This document shows positions 1 through 7,043 of a DNA stretch of 14,487 nucleotides, piece by piece. How positions within the stretch are numbered: position 1 is the first letter of the stretch; every line of letters begins with the position of its first letter. Position numbers and translations under genes: made by a program. This DNA comes from JBPCRW01 sp050996405 (GTDB lineage Bacteria > Acidobacteriota > Blastocatellia > Pyrinomonadales > Pyrinomonadaceae): contig JBPCRW010000285.1 in assembly GCA_050996405.1 (NCBI GenBank), positions 1 to 14,487 on the forward strand, written 5' to 3'. Under the pieces are notes generated by a model. That model ran no database searches and was not told where the DNA came from. It saw only the letters and a list, made by a program, of their open reading frames with translations.

Positions 1-616
1 CTATTAAACCGATTACCGGTATTGTGACGAATGCATTGTGTCTGACCAAAATCATCATTGCCGAAATTAGCGAGAGCAGCAAAATATGAATTATAAAATT
101 TCTCTTGCTAAAAGATTCAAGATTTAAGAACAGCCAGAGTAAATAGGAAATTATCCACAGCAGCATAATCGCCAGCCAAGCGTCTTTCCAGAAAATTACG
201 GAAATAAACATAAACGGGGTGAGAAATGGAATTAAAAAAACAACGGTGGAAATTGTCGCAATCAGTTGACTGCTCTGTTTTGAGATATTTTGACCCGAAA
301 AAAAACGCAGCGAAAGCGAAAACGCGCTTCTCAAACCGAACAATGCCGCGAGACACTGAAGAAATATCAGCGTTCCGATTCCGCCGCCGATTTTAAAAAT
401 CGCCGCTAAAACTATTGACATCAACGGTGGATGCCAGTCAACAAAATTGCCTTCGAGTGCCTGTCCGTATTGGTCAATCGAATCCGGCGACATTATCGCG
501 GGATAGTAAATCTGCCAGACGAGGACGGCAATCACGATTAACAAAATCGCTTGCCAGATGTATCCATATTCAATAAATATCCGCCGCGCGGTTTTATTTT
601 CTTGAGAATCAATCAT
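1..616 (-). CDS. Multi-pass membrane protein, GT-C glycosyltransferase-like (partial, N-terminal part)
   Basis: The reading frame starts with ATG (complement of 614-616) and stays open to the left edge, giving 205 codons with no stop, so the C-terminus is outside the window. After a short polar N-terminus there are several hydrophobic helices: about residues 19-40, 66-96, 118-141, 147-165 and 174-191. Between the first two lies a loop with an acidic residue (SPDS, D45) and a DWHPP motif at 60-64. A lysine-aspartate pair (FWKD) follows near 142-145 and an RHN motif at 192-194. An acidic first loop followed by a D/E-x-H-PP type motif is typical of GT-C membrane glycosyltransferases (GT39/ArnT-like, DUF6020-like), which use polyprenyl-phosphate sugars outside the membrane. 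I cannot fix the exact family. It is divergent from the rest of the cluster. No convincing Shine-Dalgarno sequence precedes the ATG. Confidence 0.75.
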   Translation of the reverse strand, partial: MIDSQENKTARRIFIEYGYIWQAILLIVIAVLVWQIYYPAIMSPDSIDQYGQALEGNFVDWHPPLMSIVLAAIFKIGGGIGTLIFLQCLAALFGLRSAFSLSLRFFSGQNISKQSSQLIATISTVVFLIPFLTPFMFISVIFWKDAWLAIMLLWIISYLLWLFLNLESFSKRNFIIHILLLSLISAMMILVRHNAFVTIPVIGLI

Positions 617-712
617 TTTTATTATTGACGTATAATGCTTTAATTTAGAATAAAATATCACATCGGATAATCAAAACAAGTCCGAACGGAAAAATTAAAG
701 AATTTTAAAAGA
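617..712. promoter_or_regulatory. Divergent intergenic region, possible promoter
   Basis: This AT-rich spacer separates the minus-strand membrane protein from the plus-strand cluster, so it should hold promoters for both. On the plus strand TTGACG (625-630) is followed 15 bases later by TAGAAT (646-651), a near-consensus but short-spaced sigma-70 pair. A TATAAT at 631-636 sits directly behind the TTGACG and cannot pair with it. Nothing better is visible, and no operator palindrome is seen. The exact elements are a guess; only the divergent arrangement is solid. Confidence 0.25.
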
Positions 713-1822
713 GTGAAAAAACATCCATTACGAGTCGCAATTATCGGCTTAGGCGCGGTCACACGCAACATCCATTTGCCCGCTTATAAAATGCTGGCGG
801 AAAAAATAGAGATTGTCGGCGGCTGCGATACCGATGGCGAAGTGCGAGAATTCGCGCGTCAAAAACTCGGCGTAGGCGAGATTTTCGACGACCCGCGAAA
901 GATGATTGAAACAACCGCGCCCGATATTGTTTCAGTTTGCACGCCGCCGTCCCCGCACGTCGAACAGACTCTGCTCGCGCTCGAATATAATGCACACGTT
1001 TTTTGCGAAAAACCGCTGGCGGAAAGTTTGGCGAATGCCGCGCAAATCGTCCGCGCCGCCGAAAAAGCAAATCGTTTTGTCGTCGTCAATAATCAATTTC
1101 CGTATATGAATATTCATCGCGGCGCGAAAAAAATAATCGGCTCGCCCGAATTCGGACGGCTGCTCTTTATGCAGGCGTGGCAGATTTTTCACCCGTCGCA
1201 CCACACCGAATCCGGCTGGCGCGGGCGTTTAAAACGTCGTTTGTGTTTTGAATTCGGGATTCACGTTTTTGAACTGGCGAGATATTTTTTCGATGCCGAA
1301 CCGCTAAGAATTTCGGCGCAGATGCCGCAGCCGAATCCCGCACAACACGCCGACACGCTTAATTTAATTACGCTGGAATTTGCCGACGGACGCGCCGCTT
1401 CGATTATTCTTAACCGTCTGAGCCACGCGCCCGAACGTTATCTCGATATGCGGCTCGACGGCGAATTCGCTTCGGTTCAAACTTCAATCGGCGGGCGCGT
1501 CCGCATCGAAGCCGGAATCCACACGCGCGAAAAACGTCCGTTTCTCAATCTCAATTTTGTCAAAGGCGGCAGCGCGATTTTGCAAAACGGCAACAAATCC
1601 AGAATCATTGCCAGAGATGGAATCAACCCTTTTGCTTCGTCAACGGCGCGTCATTTCGGAAATTTCATCAAAGCTATCGAGGAAGGCGGAATGCCGCCCG
1701 CCACCGCGCAGGATAATCTAAAAACTCTCGCGCTCGTCTTTGCCGCTTACGATTCCGCCGAATCTCATTGCGCGATAAATATGAGCGATTATATGAGCGA
1801 GCAGCAATTTGAAACAAACTGA
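713..1822 (+). CDS. Gfo/Idh/MocA family oxidoreductase (sugar dehydrogenase), first of two
   Basis: This 369-residue protein has the normal length for NAD(P)-dependent Gfo/Idh/MocA sugar oxidoreductases. The N-terminal Rossmann fold carries GLGAVT at residues 12-17 right after a hydrophobic strand. The family's EKP motif, whose lysine is catalytic, is at 99-101. The downstream motif that usually reads D-x-G-x-H is here E180-F-G-I-H184: the histidine is kept, but the usual aspartate is glutamate. The start is GTG, since the Rossmann strand begins a few residues later and no upstream start fits; only a weak AAAAGAG precedes it. The next gene follows within a few bases, so the two are probably co-translated. 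In polysaccharide clusters such enzymes oxidise or reduce nucleotide sugars (compare the WbpB type), but the substrate cannot be read from the sequence. Confidence 0.9.
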   Translation: MKKHPLRVAIIGLGAVTRNIHLPAYKMLAEKIEIVGGCDTDGEVREFARQKLGVGEIFDDPRKMIETTAPDIVSVCTPPSPHVEQTLLALEYNAHVFCEKPLAESLANAAQIVRAAEKANRFVVVNNQFPYMNIHRGAKKIIGSPEFGRLLFMQAWQIFHPSHHTESGWRGRLKRRLCFEFGIHVFELARYFFDAEPLRISAQMPQPNPAQHADTLNLITLEFADGRAASIILNRLSHAPERYLDMRLDGEFASVQTSIGGRVRIEAGIHTREKRPFLNLNFVKGGSAILQNGNKSRIIARDGINPFASSTARHFGNFIKAIEEGGMPPATAQDNLKTLALVFAAYDSAESHCAINMSDYMSEQQFETN

Positions 1823-1826
1823 TTTT

Positions 1827-2909
1827 ATGAATTTACCCGCGAAAATGACTGAAGAAAAACTAAAAATAAACAGTCAAATAAATGACGCGAAACCGATTCA
1901 AGTCGGAATTGTCGGCGCGGGATTGATGGGCAAATGGCACGCGCGGGCGGTGAAAAAAGCGGGCGGGAAAATCGTCGCCGTCGCAGATTTTGACAAAGAA
2001 AAAGCGAAACTTTTGGCGGCAAAACACCCGTCGGCGCACAGTTTCAGAAACGCGGCGGAAATGCTTAACCGGCAATCAATTGACGTGCTGCATGTTTGCA
2101 CTCCGACAAATAGTCATCTCGAAATTGCCGAACTTTCAATTAAAGCCGGAGTTAATATTTTCGTCGAAAAACCGCTTGCCGCGTCAGCCCGCGAAACAAT
2201 TTATCTTTATGATTTAGCCGCCGAAAATAAAGTAAAAATTTGTCCGGCGCATCAATTCGCGTTTCAGCAGAGCGTCAAAAAAGCGAAAAAAATGCTTTCG
2301 CATATCGACGAAATAATTCATTTGCAAGCCGCGATTTGCTCGGCGGGCGGCGCGGGACTTTCCGCCGAAAACTTGGACGAAATCGCCGCCGATGTTTTGC
2401 CGCATCCGCTCTCGCTGTTTCAAACTTTTTTGAACATTTCTTTAATCGAAGGAAATTTCGACGCTTGCCGCCCGCAAAACGGCGAACTGCGTATTTCGGG
2501 ACAGGCGGATAAAACTTCGCTCGAAATTTTCATCAGCTTAAACGCGCGACCAACTTTGAATTCTTTTCAAATCGTCGGCTCAAGCGGCACGATTCATCTC
2601 GACCTTTTTCACGATTTCACGTTTATCGAAACGGGAAAAGTTTCAAAGTGGCGGAAAATTCTGCACCCGTTTGATTCGTCCGTCAGAAATTTTTCCGCCG
2701 CGTTTTTTAATTTGATGCGCCGCGCCGCGCGTTCTGAAACGGCTTATCCGGGACTGCAAAATTTAATAAATCTTTTTTACGGCGCAATCCGCGAAAAAAA
2801 GGTTTCGCCCGTTTCGCCCGCGCAGGCAATAAACGTCGCGCAAATCCGAGATTATTTAATTTATCGCGCCGGAGAGAAAATAAAAAAGGCGGAAACACGC
2901 ACGAAGTAG
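1827..2909 (+). CDS. Gfo/Idh/MocA family oxidoreductase, second of two
   Basis: With the ATG at 1827 the protein has 360 residues. A TTG at 1809 would add six residues and overlap the previous gene, and an ATG at 1845 is also possible; none has a clear ribosome binding site. The Rossmann motif GAGLMG is at about 30-35, EKP at 114-116, and D189-V-L-P-H193 matches the D-x-x-x-H catalytic region, so unlike its neighbour it keeps both aspartate and histidine. The two are only distantly similar outside the motifs and probably act on different substrates or successive steps. The last codons (AETRTK and TAG) lie inside the left arm of a palindromic repeat, so the native C-terminus has probably been replaced or extended. 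There is no aminotransferase or acetyltransferase beside it that would point to a diamino-sugar pathway. Confidence 0.88.
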   Translation: MNLPAKMTEEKLKINSQINDAKPIQVGIVGAGLMGKWHARAVKKAGGKIVAVADFDKEKAKLLAAKHPSAHSFRNAAEMLNRQSIDVLHVCTPTNSHLEIAELSIKAGVNIFVEKPLAASARETIYLYDLAAENKVKICPAHQFAFQQSVKKAKKMLSHIDEIIHLQAAICSAGGAGLSAENLDEIAADVLPHPLSLFQTFLNISLIEGNFDACRPQNGELRISGQADKTSLEIFISLNARPTLNSFQIVGSSGTIHLDLFHDFTFIETGKVSKWRKILHPFDSSVRNFSAAFFNLMRRAARSETAYPGLQNLINLFYGAIREKKVSPVSPAQAINVAQIRDYLIYRAGEKIKKAETRTK

Positions 2910-2952
2910 GTGTGTGGTTTCAAATACACACTTACTTCGTGCGTGTTTCCGC
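2889..2952. repeat. Palindromic repeat, family A, best copy
   Basis: Two 27-base arms (2889-2915 and 2926-2952) flank a 10-base loop. They match at 26 of 27 positions, and the one difference would be a G-U pair in RNA. The core is GGAAACACGCACGAAGTA. The left arm overlaps the end of the upstream oxidoreductase gene and provides its TAG stop. The right arm ends 18 bases before the next start codon. No T-run follows the stem, so it is not a standard intrinsic terminator, though it could stabilise or attenuate mRNA. Related copies lie at 3859-3918 and 6971-7034. Confidence 0.9.
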
Positions 2953-2970
2953 AAAGAATGAGAATTGTTA

Positions 2971-3879
2971 ATGAGCGAAATTAAAATTGTTAAAAAACCT
3001 GTCTTATCTGTAATTCTGGCATCGCAAAATGCGCGTCAAAGCGCGGAAAAATGTCTGCGCGAAATTGAAAATCAATGCGTGAAAAACAATGTCGAAATCA
3101 TTATTGTTGACAATTCAACTGACAAAACCGCAGAGATAATCGCGCAAAGATTTCCCGCTTTGAAACTTGTCAAAGCCTCGCAAAACAAGCTGATTCCTGA
3201 ATTATGGAAAATTGGAATTGACGAAAGCGCGGGCGATTTGGTCGCGCTTTCGACGACGCACTTTGTTCCGGCGAAAAATTGGATTGCCGAAATACGCGCC
3301 GCGCACGAATCGCCGTTTGCCGGAATCGGCGGCGCGATTGAAAATGACGAACGCGCCGGATTGGTTTCGTGGGCGGTTTATTTCTGCCGTTACAGCCGTT
3401 ATATGCTGCCGTTCGCGCAGGAAAACGTAGAGGATTTTGCCGCCGATAACGCTTCGTATAAACGTGCCGATTTGGAGCGCGTCAGAGGTTCGTGGACGAA
3501 CGGATTCTGGGAAGTTTTCGTTCATCGGGCAATGATAAAGGAAAAAATGCAGCTTATTTTATCGCCGGAAATTATTGTTTATCATCAGGATTCTTTTACC
3601 TTTTCGGGCTTTATGCGACAGCGTTTCGCGCACGGCAAACAATTCGGCAACGCTCGCGCCGGAAATATTTCGGGCGCGAAAAGAATCGCTCTGATTACGC
3701 TTTCGCCGCTGATTCCCTTTCTGTATATTTACCGGATCACGAAGCGCGTTTTTTCCAGAAAAAGAAATATTGATAAATATTTTTTATCGCTGCCGGTTCT
3801 ATTTTTGTTTCTCTTAAGCTGGTCGCTCGGCGAATTTTGCGGTTATCTTGCGGACAATGCGGAAACACGCATGAAGTAA
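2971..3879 (+). CDS. GT2-type glycosyltransferase paralogue 1, degenerate motifs, C-terminal membrane anchor
   Basis: The protein has 302 residues from the ATG at 2971; a TTG two codons upstream is less likely. The N-terminus has the GT-A fold strand and VDNS near 46-49. At the position of the metal-binding acidic motif it reads STTH (94-97), where paralogue 2 has TEDH. Further on it reads VHRAM where the paralogues have QAEL or NEEL, so a second acidic residue is lost. VSWAVYF, near 132-138, is shared with the sister genes. Hydrophobic stretches at about 238-254 and 271-292 end in SLP-x10-LGEFCGYL. The loss of two acidic motifs suggests an inactive or altered enzyme, perhaps a partner of its neighbours; this is inference. 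The final AETRMK and TAA come from a repeat arm, and a related repeat lies just before the gene. Confidence 0.82.
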   Translation: MSEIKIVKKPVLSVILASQNARQSAEKCLREIENQCVKNNVEIIIVDNSTDKTAEIIAQRFPALKLVKASQNKLIPELWKIGIDESAGDLVALSTTHFVPAKNWIAEIRAAHESPFAGIGGAIENDERAGLVSWAVYFCRYSRYMLPFAQENVEDFAADNASYKRADLERVRGSWTNGFWEVFVHRAMIKEKMQLILSPEIIVYHQDSFTFSGFMRQRFAHGKQFGNARAGNISGAKRIALITLSPLIPFLYIYRITKRVFSRKRNIDKYFLSLPVLFLFLLSWSLGEFCGYLADNAETRMK

Positions 3880-3918
3880 GCGTGAAAAATGCCCTCGACT
3901 ATCGTGCGCGCCTTCCGC
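3859..3918. repeat. Palindromic repeat, family A, decayed copy
   Basis: The left arm at 3859-3879 matches the good copy at 2889 except for one base (CATGAAG instead of CACGAAG) and supplies the stop codon of the upstream glycosyltransferase. The right arm near 3902-3918 is eroded and keeps only GTGCGCG and TTCCGC, so the stem is imperfect. The sequence after it (CCGCAAAAATGAGAA) resembles that after the copy at 2952 (CCGCAAAGAATGAGAA), which suggests that repeat and spacer were duplicated together. Confidence 0.7.
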
Positions 3919-3963
3919 AAAAATGAGAAAGTTATGACTATAATTGATTAAGTCCGATACATT

Positions 3964-4854
3964 ATGCCAAAATTTTCCGTCATTATTCCTTCGGTCAACG
4001 GTTTGCCGACGCTTGCCGAATGTTTGACCGCGCTCGAACGGCAAAAATGTGATTTCGATTTTGAAATTATTGTCGTTGACCGGACGCGAAACGACATGGG
4101 CGAATATGTCCGTGAAAATTTTCCTCGTGTTAAATTGATAGAAATTCCCGCGCCGCGCGGCATTCCTGAAATGCGTTTTATCGCAATGAACAGGGCACGC
4201 GGCGAATTTCTGGCGATAACCGAAGACCACTGCATCGCGCCGGAAAATTGGCTGGCGCGAATGTCGGAAGCGCACGACGCGGGTTACGAAATTGTCGGCG
4301 GCGCGGTTGAAAATATGAGCCGCAAACGCCTGATTGATTGGACTGTTTTTTTGTGCGAATACAGCGCGTTTATGCCGCCGATTGCGAATGGCGAAGTTGA
4401 TTTTGTGACGGGCAACAACACTTCTTACCGGCGTTCGACGCTTGAAAAACTCGACGAATCGCTTTTGAAAAATTACTGGGAATATTTTCTGCAAGCCGAA
4501 TTAAAACAAAACGGTGTCAAGTTTTTTTCGGCTTCTTCAATTGTTGTAAATCACAAAAAAGAATTTGGTTTTTTATATTTTTTAGCGCAGAGATTTTATT
4601 ATTCGCGTTCGTTCGCGGCGATGCGAAAACAAAAATCTACATTTGCCGAACAAGTTTTATACGTTCTTTACACGCCGTTTCTGCCATTTCATCAGACGTG
4701 GAAAATTTTCCAAAACGTGCGGCGCAAAAATCGAAATTACCGTGAATTTTTCCTGTCGCTGCCGATAATGCTGGTTTTTATGATGAGTTACGCGCTCGGC
4801 GAATTGACCGGATATTTGTTCGGTGCGGGGAAAAGTTTGTTAAAAGTCGAATGA
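3964..4854 (+). CDS. GT2-type glycosyltransferase paralogue 2, intact motifs, C-terminal membrane anchor
   Basis: This 296-residue protein transfers a sugar from a nucleotide donor, by family. It keeps all expected positions: VVDR at 37-40 in the nucleotide-binding region; TEDH at 86-89 where the DxD metal site should be; VGGAVEN at 111-117; NNTSYRR at 151-157; and an acidic QAEL at 177-180 as candidate base region. A hydrophobic helix at about 264-285 ends in SLP-x10-LGELTGYL and would anchor it to the cytoplasmic membrane. The ATG at 3964 is the first sensible start, with no clear ribosome binding site. The preceding 40 bases contain short frames that stop at once. The end overlaps the next gene by four bases (ATGA), so the two are likely translationally coupled. 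Acceptor and donor are unknown. Confidence 0.88.
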   Translation: MPKFSVIIPSVNGLPTLAECLTALERQKCDFDFEIIVVDRTRNDMGEYVRENFPRVKLIEIPAPRGIPEMRFIAMNRARGEFLAITEDHCIAPENWLARMSEAHDAGYEIVGGAVENMSRKRLIDWTVFLCEYSAFMPPIANGEVDFVTGNNTSYRRSTLEKLDESLLKNYWEYFLQAELKQNGVKFFSASSIVVNHKKEFGFLYFLAQRFYYSRSFAAMRKQKSTFAEQVLYVLYTPFLPFHQTWKIFQNVRRKNRNYREFFLSLPIMLVFMMSYALGELTGYLFGAGKSLLKVE

Positions 4855-5759
4855 GTTTTTCGGAAAACGGACAAGTTAAACTTTCAATCGTCATCGCCGC
4901 GTGGAACGGCGTTGAGATGCTGCGCGAGTGTTTAATATCGCTCGAAAATCAGATTGAATCGGCGAACGCGGAAATCATCGTGGTCAGCAATTTTGCAAAC
5001 GGCATTGAGAAAAACGCATCGGAATTTCCGTTTGCCAGACACATTATTCTTCCGGCGGACGCGACTTTGCCTGAACTTCGCGCGCGCGGGATTTTTGAAT
5101 CGAATGGCGCGATTATCGCTCTCGGCGAAGATATTTGCGCGTTTGATTCAGATTGGTGTCGTGAAATTCTAAAAGCGCACGAGTCGAAATATTCAATTGT
5201 CGGCGGCGCGGTGGAAAACGCCGGAAAACAAAATTCGCTTGATTGGGCGGTTTATTTTTATGATTACGGAAAATATATGCCGCCGAATCAGGCGCGAATA
5301 ATTGACGCTTTATCGGAAATGAATATTTCGTATAAGAGGGAAATTCTTGAGCGGCTGCGGGAAAATTACGCGGACGGATTTTTTGAAACTTTCATTAACG
5401 AAGAATTAAAACGACGCGGATACGAATTGTATTTGCAGCCTTCGGCAATTGTCTTTCACCGAAAAAATTACGAATTAAGAAAAGTCGTTTCGCAGTTTTA
5501 TCATCAGGCGCGTTCGTTTGCCGCCCGCCGCGTTTTCAATTTTCCATTTTCAAAAAGATTATTCTTTATCGCAGCTTCCCTGCTGCTGCCGGTTTTGCTT
5601 CCCGTTCGTGTCATTTCTCGGACAATCGGCAAAGGTCGGCGTTTCGGAAAATTGATAATATCGCTGCCGTATCTCGTGATTTTAACGAGTGTTTGGGCGT
5701 TCGGCGAATTTTGCGGATACTTGAATGATGAGGGAACGAGCGGACGCGATTGGAAATGA
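4851..5759 (+). CDS. GT2-type glycosyltransferase paralogue 3, C-terminal membrane anchor
   Basis: The third tandem paralogue, 302 residues, starts with the ATG overlapping the previous stop. It keeps GEDI at 92-95 at the metal site, VGGAVEN at 117-123 and SYKR at 160-163. The acidic NEEL near 183-186 is also kept. The usual VVD of the nucleotide-binding strand reads VVSN (44-47), so the conserved aspartate is serine. Hydrophobic segments at about 237-255 and 268-290 finish with SLP-x10-FGEFCGYL as in the sister proteins. It therefore has a different lesion from paralogue 1. It may be active with altered donor binding or work as a complex with the intact middle enzyme. Both are inference; a simple divergent specificity is equally possible. 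Confidence 0.85.
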   Translation: MSFSENGQVKLSIVIAAWNGVEMLRECLISLENQIESANAEIIVVSNFANGIEKNASEFPFARHIILPADATLPELRARGIFESNGAIIALGEDICAFDSDWCREILKAHESKYSIVGGAVENAGKQNSLDWAVYFYDYGKYMPPNQARIIDALSEMNISYKREILERLRENYADGFFETFINEELKRRGYELYLQPSAIVFHRKNYELRKVVSQFYHQARSFAARRVFNFPFSKRLFFIAASLLLPVLLPVRVISRTIGKGRRFGKLIISLPYLVILTSVWAFGEFCGYLNDEGTSGRDWK

Positions 5760-5784
5760 ATTTTAGAATCAACAGGAAATTTTT

Positions 5785-6960
5785 ATGAGAATCGGAGTTG
5801 ATGCCTGCACGTGGAATAATCGAAGGGGTTTCGGGCGTTTTACGCGCGAACTGCTCGAAGCCGTGCTTGCCTGCGATAAAGAAAACGAATATCTGTTTTT
5901 TGTTGACGGCAAATCGGGCGAAAACGAAGAACTGCCCGCCAATGTCAAAACGATTGTCGCAGAAACAAAAGTTTCGCCGATGACGGCGGCTTCGGCTTCG
6001 GGAAGGCGTTCGTTGAAAGATTTATGGGCGATGAGCCGCGAAGTTTGGCAGCATAAAATTGACGTTTTTTTCTTTCCGGCGGTTTATTCATATTTTCCGA
6101 TTTTCAACCGCGCGAAAATTATCGTCACCATTCATGATGTCATTGCAGACCATCATCCCGAACTCGTTTTTCCGAATTCAAAATTGAAAATGTTCTGGAA
6201 ATTGAAACAGAATATGGCAATCCGACAAGCCGATTTAATTTTGACGGTTTCCGATTATTCAAAACGCGAAATCGTCGAATATTTTAAATTGCCCGAACCG
6301 AAAGTGCGCGTTATCATCGAAGCCGCGCGCTCGGTTTTTAGAATCATTCCGCCAAATGAAGAATCCGCTAAAACTTTGAATCGCTATAATTTAAATCCAG
6401 ACGGTAAATTTCTGCTTTACGTCGGCGGCATCAGCCCGCATAAAAATCTGAACACTTTAATCGAAGCGTTCGGGCAAATTGTTTCCGGCGCGAACGATTC
6501 AAAACTTAAGCTGGTTTTAGTCGGAGATTACAAGGACGACCCGTTCTTTTCGGCTTATCCGGCGTTGAAAAAACAAACTGACGAACTTGGGTTGGCGGAC
6601 AAAGTAATTTTTACGGGTTACATCGAAGATATTGATTTAGCGCATCTTTACAACGCCGCAACAGTCGTCGCGCTGCCTTCGCTCGAAGAAGGATTCGGGC
6701 TTCCGGCGGTCGAAGCGATGGCTTGCGGCGCGCCCGTCGCAGCAAGTAATCGAGGTTCGCTGCCGGAAGTTCTGGGCAGTGCGGGGCATTTTTTCGACCC
6801 GTTGAACGTGCAGAATATGGCTGAAGTTATCGGACAAATTTTAGACAACGACGCGGAAAGAAATGAGATGAGTCGCGCCGGAGTTATAAGAGCGCAGGAA
6901 TTTTTGTGGAACAAAGCCGCTAGAGACTTATTGAACATTTTCGATGGACTGGTGAAATAA
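5785..6960 (+). CDS. GT4 family glycosyltransferase
   Basis: This 391-residue protein has the usual length and two-domain GT-B layout of retaining GT4 enzymes. The N-terminal domain has the glycine-containing acceptor loop (RRGFGRF, 13-19) and HD at 117-118. The C-terminal domain has LLYVGGISPHKN (210-221) and the EEGFGLPAVE segment at 301-310, whose E302 and E310 form the E-x7-E nucleotide-sugar motif, followed by MACGAPV. No signal peptide or membrane helix is seen, so it should act at the cytoplasmic face of the membrane. The ATG at 5785 is preceded at proper distance by AGGAAA (5774-5779), one of the better ribosome binding sites here. The sugar transferred cannot be inferred; mannose- and rhamnose-transferring relatives are common. 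Confidence 0.92.
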   Translation: MRIGVDACTWNNRRGFGRFTRELLEAVLACDKENEYLFFVDGKSGENEELPANVKTIVAETKVSPMTAASASGRRSLKDLWAMSREVWQHKIDVFFFPAVYSYFPIFNRAKIIVTIHDVIADHHPELVFPNSKLKMFWKLKQNMAIRQADLILTVSDYSKREIVEYFKLPEPKVRVIIEAARSVFRIIPPNEESAKTLNRYNLNPDGKFLLYVGGISPHKNLNTLIEAFGQIVSGANDSKLKLVLVGDYKDDPFFSAYPALKKQTDELGLADKVIFTGYIEDIDLAHLYNAATVVALPSLEEGFGLPAVEAMACGAPVAASNRGSLPEVLGSAGHFFDPLNVQNMAEVIGQILDNDAERNEMSRAGVIRAQEFLWNKAARDLLNIFDGLVK

Positions 6961-6970
6961 TCGTTTTTCA

Positions 6971-7034
6971 GAAGCCCGCACGGAGTAAGGGCGTAACGGG
7001 TAAAAACACACACTTACTTCGTGCGTGTTTCCGC
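6971..7034. repeat. Palindromic repeat, family A, left arm degenerate
   Basis: The right arm (about 7006-7034) is a clean copy of the family A arm read on the minus strand. The left arm (about 6971-6994) is diverged but alignable: GAAGCCCGCACGGAGTAAG against GAAACACGCACGAAGTAAG. Unlike the other copies it lies 10 bases after the stop of the upstream gene and does not contribute codons. The right arm ends 9 bases before the next start codon. Confidence 0.75.
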
Positions 7035-7043
7035 ATTTTTGAA

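Noticed and set aside
117..356. Short minus-strand frame of 79 codons near the left edge
   Set aside because: It overlaps, in another frame, the larger open membrane-protein frame 616 to 1, which has coherent helices and GT-C motifs.
2889..2952. Intrinsic (rho-independent) terminator
   Set aside because: The stem is strong but no T-run follows on the plus strand, and the following genes are on the same strand with short spacing. The same holds for 8264-8333.
3814..4494. Long open frame on the minus strand (226 codons)
   Set aside because: It lies opposite well-supported glycosyltransferase genes, is rich in R, F, H and N as expected of an antisense shadow, and has no domain I recognise.
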